From IMG/VR virus record IMGVR_UViG_3300037119_004150, positions 1-60,457 of that record: DNA of 60,457 nt; one strand, 5' to 3'. Source of the stretch: a virus. A program made the position numbers and the translations under genes. The first letter of the stretch is position 1. Each line of letters starts with the position of its first letter. The notes under the pieces are model-generated. The model did not search any database. It saw nothing but the letters and a program-made list of their open reading frames with translations, and was not told the origin of the DNA. Shown in pieces: positions 56,503 to 60,457 of this stretch.

Positions 56503-58572
56503 ATGGCCATTTGGCGCAGTACTCCATGGCCAGTTCAACGACGTAAATCTGCAGCCGCGACCGAATATATAGTCAATATTGTAACAGGGTCGGCAACTGG
56601 GACCTTAGTCTTAGGGCAAAGTGCTACTGCTGTACGTAAAGTAGTTGCTAGTTCAACTAGTACTTTAGTTCTGAGCGGCTCTGTTTCTGCCATTAGAACA
56701 ATAGTTTCTTCAGCTACTGGAACTTTGGCTTTAAGTGGTACAGCTACTACCATTCGCAAGGTAACTGCAGCTTCTACAGGTACATTAGTTTTTGGTGGCT
56801 CGGCCACAGCAACTCGTAATACTTTTGCCTCGGCTACTGGCACATTAGTCTTAGATCAGTCTTCTTCGGCAATTCGTACAGTTATTGCTAGTGCTACTGG
56901 TACTATTACTTTAGCTGGATCGGCTAGCGGTACGGTCACGGCTGGTGGTACTAATGTTACGGGTAGTGCTACAGGAACGATTGTCTTAGCGGGTAGTGCT
57001 ACAGCTGTTCGTACGGTCCTTGGTACTTCGTCGACAGTTGCCGCTGTTACTGTTTTAGACGAGCCTTTCGATGGGGCTGATGGAACTCTTCTTACGGCAC
57101 TAACTCCAGCTTGGTTTGATGATGCCTGGAGCTCAGTATTAGAGCTTGATGGTAATGGAAATGCAGTTGGTGCATTTACTAGCACTTGGAACGGGGCTAT
57201 TTCTAGTCTGCCCTTGGCCAGTGATGCCTGGGTTGAGACAGTTATAACTTCACCAGCTCTGACTTCTGGTGAACGCTTTTTTCTACACCTTCGGCAACCT
57301 GATCCCATCTGGTTTCATGGCTATAACTTTGTCATAGATTATGGTTTTGTACAACTTTGGAGGGATGATGTTCCCCTCTCTTCAACCCAAAGAATGTATC
57401 AGTTTGAACCGAACGTAGATCATACAGTTCGATTTGAGGTTTTGGGAGGCTATCTTAGGGCCTCTATTGATGGTGAAGTTTTAATTAACTATATAGATAC
57501 CAGTCCAATGGCTGGTTCTTATACTGGCTTTGTTATTCAGACTAGCTCTGTCTCAGAAGCTTTTAAGGTTAAATCCTTTAAGAGTGGCAACTTTGAACAG
57601 GGTTCTTTGAACTTAACTGGGGCTGCTCTTAGTACCAGAACAGTTTTTGCCTCAGCAACTGGCCCTATTGCTTTGGGTGGTTCTGCCAGTGGTACTGTAG
57701 CTGGGGGTGGTGCGAACGTCACCGGGGCTGCGACTGGAACTATTGCTCTAAGTGGAAGTGCTACAGCTACTCGTAAGGTTCTCGGTAACGCAACCGGTAC
57801 ATTGGCTTTGGCTGGTACTGCCGTTGCCACCAGAAAAATTGTTGCGAGCGCAACAGGTTCACTGAACTTGAACCAGACTAGCTCTGGTAATAGAATCGTT
57901 ATTGCTAATGCTACCGGCACTTTGGTCTTGGCTGGTACAGCTACATCTATTCGCAAGACTTTTGCCAGTAGTACTGGTACGCTAACCTTGACCGGTACTG
58001 TAACTACTGTTCGCAAGGTATTTGCCAATGCGACAGGAACCTTGATTCTTACCGGGTCGGCCATTGGTAATATTCAAGGTAATGTTATTGGGGTTGCGAC
58101 AGGCAGTATTTCCCTTAGTGGTACAGCTTCGGCTCGTAGGACGACATTTGGTTCTGCCACAGGATCGCTGGTGCTCACAGGTACGGCGAATGGCGTTCGA
58201 ACCCATTATGTCTTTGGTTCAGCAACTGGTTCTATCACTTTAGGTGGTTCTGCCAGTGCAGTTCGCAAGATTATCGCTAGTAGTACTGGGTCGATTAGTC
58301 TAGCCGGCAATGCGACGGCCACTCGATCTAGAGTTGCTTCTGCGACAGGAACATTAGTTCTTGACGGAGTTGCTACTGCTATTCGCATTGTCATTGGTAA
58401 TGCCACAGGAACTATTGAGCTGGGTGGTTCTGCTCAGGCTGGTGATAGAGTTCCGGTTCCCTCTGGCGGTAATACTATCATTGTTCAGAGTGAATTTGAC
58501 TATGTCATTGTTCCTAGTGAGAATTATATCAGGGTCATCCCCGCTGATGACTATGTAGTGGTGGAGGCCTGA
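56503..58572 (+). CDS. Repeat-solenoid tail fibre
   Basis: 689 residues. About 21 tandem units of 20 residues (consensus K-V-xx-ATGTL-x-L-x-GSA-x-A-x-R) flank a LamG-like insertion (about 185-365). The 60-bp period is visible in the DNA. The regular TGTLxL strands and turns suggest a beta-solenoid or beta-helix shaft. The C-terminus (VIVPSENYIRVIP) may cap it. Long mirror frames on the other strand are a by-product of the repeat. Confidence 0.75.
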   Translation: MAIWRSTPWPVQRRKSAAATEYIVNIVTGSATGTLVLGQSATAVRKVVASSTSTLVLSGSVSAIRTIVSSATGTLALSGTATTIRKVTAASTGTLVFGGSATATRNTFASATGTLVLDQSSSAIRTVIASATGTITLAGSASGTVTAGGTNVTGSATGTIVLAGSATAVRTVLGTSSTVAAVTVLDEPFDGADGTLLTALTPAWFDDAWSSVLELDGNGNAVGAFTSTWNGAISSLPLASDAWVETVITSPALTSGERFFLHLRQPDPIWFHGYNFVIDYGFVQLWRDDVPLSSTQRMYQFEPNVDHTVRFEVLGGYLRASIDGEVLINYIDTSPMAGSYTGFVIQTSSVSEAFKVKSFKSGNFEQGSLNLTGAALSTRTVFASATGPIALGGSASGTVAGGGANVTGAATGTIALSGSATATRKVLGNATGTLALAGTAVATRKIVASATGSLNLNQTSSGNRIVIANATGTLVLAGTATSIRKTFASSTGTLTLTGTVTTVRKVFANATGTLILTGSAIGNIQGNVIGVATGSISLSGTASARRTTFGSATGSLVLTGTANGVRTHYVFGSATGSITLGGSASAVRKIIASSTGSISLAGNATATRSRVASATGTLVLDGVATAIRIVIGNATGTIELGGSAQAGDRVPVPSGGNTIIVQSEFDYVIVPSENYIRVIPADDYVVVEA

Positions 58573-58850
58573 TGCCGAACTATAGAAATAAGGACCCTAA
58601 TACTACCGAGAGCTTTGGTTGGGACTGGGGCTTTAAGCTCGGTGTCGGTCAATCTATCGTTAGTGCGATAGTTACTACTGCCGAAGGTGCAGTTGTTGTA
58701 GAGGATTCGGAGGTAGTTGATGGTCGTTATGTTAATGCCTTGGTATCAGGTGGGTCTTTTGGGGTCCGTAACAGTATTCTTTGTCATGTGACAAGGTCTG
58801 ATGCCTTAACCTTTGAAGATACCATCGTTTTGAGGATCGTGAATAAGTAA
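58572..58850 (+). CDS. Small Ig-like virion protein (complete copy)
   Basis: 92 residues, the full version of the truncated gene at base 1. ATG overlaps the fibre stop (TGATG). Beta-sandwich pattern with GWDW and VSGG. Confidence 0.76.
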   Translation: MPNYRNKDPNTTESFGWDWGFKLGVGQSIVSAIVTTAEGAVVVEDSEVVDGRYVNALVSGGSFGVRNSILCHVTRSDALTFEDTIVLRIVNK

Positions 58851-59020
58851 TGCCTAGCTTACTTGATCTTCAAACTAAAATTCGTCTTGGCTATCCACTT
58901 AATCCTGAGGAGCAAGCTTTCCTAATGAAAGCTGCTGATCAGTCTGGTGTGGAGAGTGAAAGGAAATGGCAAGGCTGGTCAGAATCCCCTGACTCAGTAG
59001 TTGATCAAATTACGGAGTAG
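58850..59020 (+). CDS. 56-residue protein upstream of terminase, second copy
   Basis: Same as 270-440 with two substitutions (PD to LD, LLK to LMK). Conserved coding despite silent changes in the DNA. Confidence 0.7.
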   Translation: MPSLLDLQTKIRLGYPLNPEEQAFLMKAADQSGVESERKWQGWSESPDSVVDQITE

Positions 59021-59023
59021 ATT

Positions 59024-60409
59024 GTGTTAATACCAGGGATGAAGGACGGGGTTCTGAGAAAGGACCTTTACTTCGAGAGTACCGGGTATCAACCACACCC
59101 AGGTCAAGTCAAGGTTCATTACGACGGCCATCGCCATCGAGCTATGTCTAATGGACGACGGTGGGGTAAAACTTTAGTTGGTGGCAAGGAAATTGAACCT
59201 TGTGCCTTTCTTAGAAATAGGCTTGGTGATCCTCAACGCGGTTGGATCGTAGGTCCTAACTATAGTGACTGCGAGAAGGAATTTCGCGTTGTCTATGATA
59301 CCTTCAGAACTTTGGGAATCGATCAGGTTTCTAATAAGTTTCTGAAGAATACTGAAAACGGTAATATGGTTATTGCGACGAACTGGGGGTTCGTTGTTGA
59401 ATGTCGATCTGCGGCGCATCCCGAGAGTCTTGTTGGTGAGGGTCTTGACTTCGCTGTTATGGTGGAAGCCGGTAGACTCCATCGGAAAACCTTCACAGAG
59501 TATGTACGACCTGCTCTTTCGGACAAAAGAGGATGGTCTTTAACTTCTGGAGTGCCAGAGATGGCTACAGAGACTTCTCTTCTTTACTGGGCTTATAAGA
59601 GGGGTCTTGAGTGGCAGACTAAGCCCTGGCGAAGCTGGCGCATGCCAAGCTGGACAAATACAGTGGTTTTTCCCGGTGGTCGCAGAGACCCCGAGATTAT
59701 TGAGGCCGAGGACGATTTAACAGAAGATGAATTCAAACGCCAGTACGGTGGAATGTTCGTTGACCGGGTTGGTCGTGTTATGTCTGAATGGGATGATGAG
59801 ATACATCTCAAGCGGATTAAATACAACCCTAACTGGCCCCTATATGCGGCAGTTGATTATGGGTACACCAACTTCTGGGTTTGGTTATGGATTCAGGTTG
59901 ATGAGTTTGATAATGTCTACGTTTTGGGTGAACACTACATCAAGCAAATGGATACTGAGAGGATTGCTAAGGAGATCTTAGCACCTCATCCATGGATTAA
60001 GAAGTGCGTCGCCTTCTACCCTGATCCCCATAACCCCGATGATACCAATATGCTTTCGAGGCATCTTAAGATCCCTGCTCGTTCAAATACGGGTGGGGAA
60101 CTTAAGACTCGAATTGCTATGACAAGGACTAGGTTGAAGCCTAGACCTGAGGGGGCTCCCCCTTCGGAGCAACAGGCTCAGATTGTTTTTGACCGGGATC
60201 GCTGTCCTCACCTTTCATGGGAAATGAGAGAAGGCTATAGGTGGCCCGAGCACAAGAATGAGCTTAAGAATGAAGCTGAGATTCCGATGGATAAAGATAA
60301 CCATGGGCCAGAGGCCCTAGGTCGTTTTATCTATGGTTACTTTACTGCCGCCGGGGCTGTCGAGAGGTCAACCCGTCAACGTAAGGCAAAGTTTAGGAGA
60401 GTTGCATGA
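59024..60409 (+). CDS. terL: Terminase large subunit, second (sibling-strain) copy
   Basis: 461 residues, same length and motifs as 444-1829; differs by Thr to Asn after DQVS and Leu to Pro in APLSEQ. Almost all DNA differences are silent, so both versions are under purifying selection. Confidence 0.93.
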   Translation: MLIPGMKDGVLRKDLYFESTGYQPHPGQVKVHYDGHRHRAMSNGRRWGKTLVGGKEIEPCAFLRNRLGDPQRGWIVGPNYSDCEKEFRVVYDTFRTLGIDQVSNKFLKNTENGNMVIATNWGFVVECRSAAHPESLVGEGLDFAVMVEAGRLHRKTFTEYVRPALSDKRGWSLTSGVPEMATETSLLYWAYKRGLEWQTKPWRSWRMPSWTNTVVFPGGRRDPEIIEAEDDLTEDEFKRQYGGMFVDRVGRVMSEWDDEIHLKRIKYNPNWPLYAAVDYGYTNFWVWLWIQVDEFDNVYVLGEHYIKQMDTERIAKEILAPHPWIKKCVAFYPDPHNPDDTNMLSRHLKIPARSNTGGELKTRIAMTRTRLKPRPEGAPPSEQQAQIVFDRDRCPHLSWEMREGYRWPEHKNELKNEAEIPMDKDNHGPEALGRFIYGYFTAAGAVERSTRQRKAKFRRVA

Positions 60410-60457
60410 GAGACGCCGGGACGGTGACACCATGGAGCACTATCGTTCCGGTGACCA
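60406..60457 (+). CDS. Portal protein, 3'-truncated second copy
   Basis: First 17 codons of the portal gene (MRDAGTVTPW...), cut by the window end. Confidence 0.8.
   Translation, partial: MRDAGTVTPWSTIVPVT

Larger units (their letters stand above)
58581..60457. repeat. Right copy of the diverged terminal duplication
   Basis: Matches 1-1877 with many scattered substitutions; see the left copy. The offset of 58,580 bp is the probable genome unit length. Confidence 0.93.

Noticed and set aside
56535-58406. Long open frames on the minus strand opposite the repeat fibre
   Set aside because: They are Val/Ala/Pro repeats mirroring the 60-bp unit, without ribosome sites or promoters.
1-60457. CRISPR arrays, insertion sequences, integrase with attachment site
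   Set aside because: No regularly spaced repeat-spacer series, transposase or recombinase motif was seen.

Overview
The window is one nearly complete genome of a tailed double-stranded DNA phage with siphovirus architecture: HK97-type head, long non-contractile tail, 935-residue tape measure. No integrase, excisionase or obvious immunity repressor is visible, so it is probably lytic. The host is most likely an actinobacterium. The pointers are gene order, TTGACA/TAnnnT promoters that fire leaderless mRNAs, abundant GTG/TTG starts, and an amidase lysin with a proline linker and LysM-like tail. The genus cannot be read from the sequence. Bases 1-1877 recur at 58581-60457 with many mostly synonymous differences. 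The contig therefore closes on itself with a unit of about 58,580 bp, and its two ends come from sibling strains.

Layout. The late transcription unit starts at a promoter at 52004 with a structured leader. It runs through terminase small subunit, an MPN protein, tail-fibre and other virion proteins (52-58.8 kb) and large terminase, then wraps to the window start: portal, scaffold, decoration, major capsid, connectors, tail tube, frameshifted chaperones, tape measure, tail tip, three membrane proteins and endolysin (0.4-20.4 kb). It stops at terminators facing a single leftward DNA-binding gene (20.7-21.2 kb). From 21.4 kb rightward lies the replication and nucleotide block: SLOG protein, SNF2-type helicase, dNMP kinase-like protein, all-alpha NTP pyrophosphatase, two thymidylate-synthase-fold proteins, dCMP deaminase, a UDG-like/PolA fusion, RecB/Cas4-type nuclease, Sak4-like ATPase, SSB-like protein and VRR-NUC nuclease. 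A primase-helicase follows at 40.3-42.4 kb with a large dyad (possible origin) behind it.

From 33 to 52 kb is an accessory region of short genes, many zinc-ribbon, Tudor/KOW-like or HTH with acidic tails. They are fired from at least ten near-identical promoters, eight of which place the ATG at the predicted transcription start. It contains a tRNA-Leu(UAA), a probable non-coding RNA, promoter-linked dispersed repeats, two leftward genes, a GC-rich cassette block (47.5-49.2 kb) and an AT-rich block with 23-bp-phased repeats (49.2-49.8 kb).

Working together: the nucleotide genes supply and perhaps modify dNTPs, with both TS-fold proteins carrying Asp where thymidylate synthase has Asn. The polymerase, helicases and primase copy the genome. 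The Sak4/SSB/nuclease set recombines it, the small HTH/barrel proteins probably act on host or phage transcription, and the late operon builds and releases virions.
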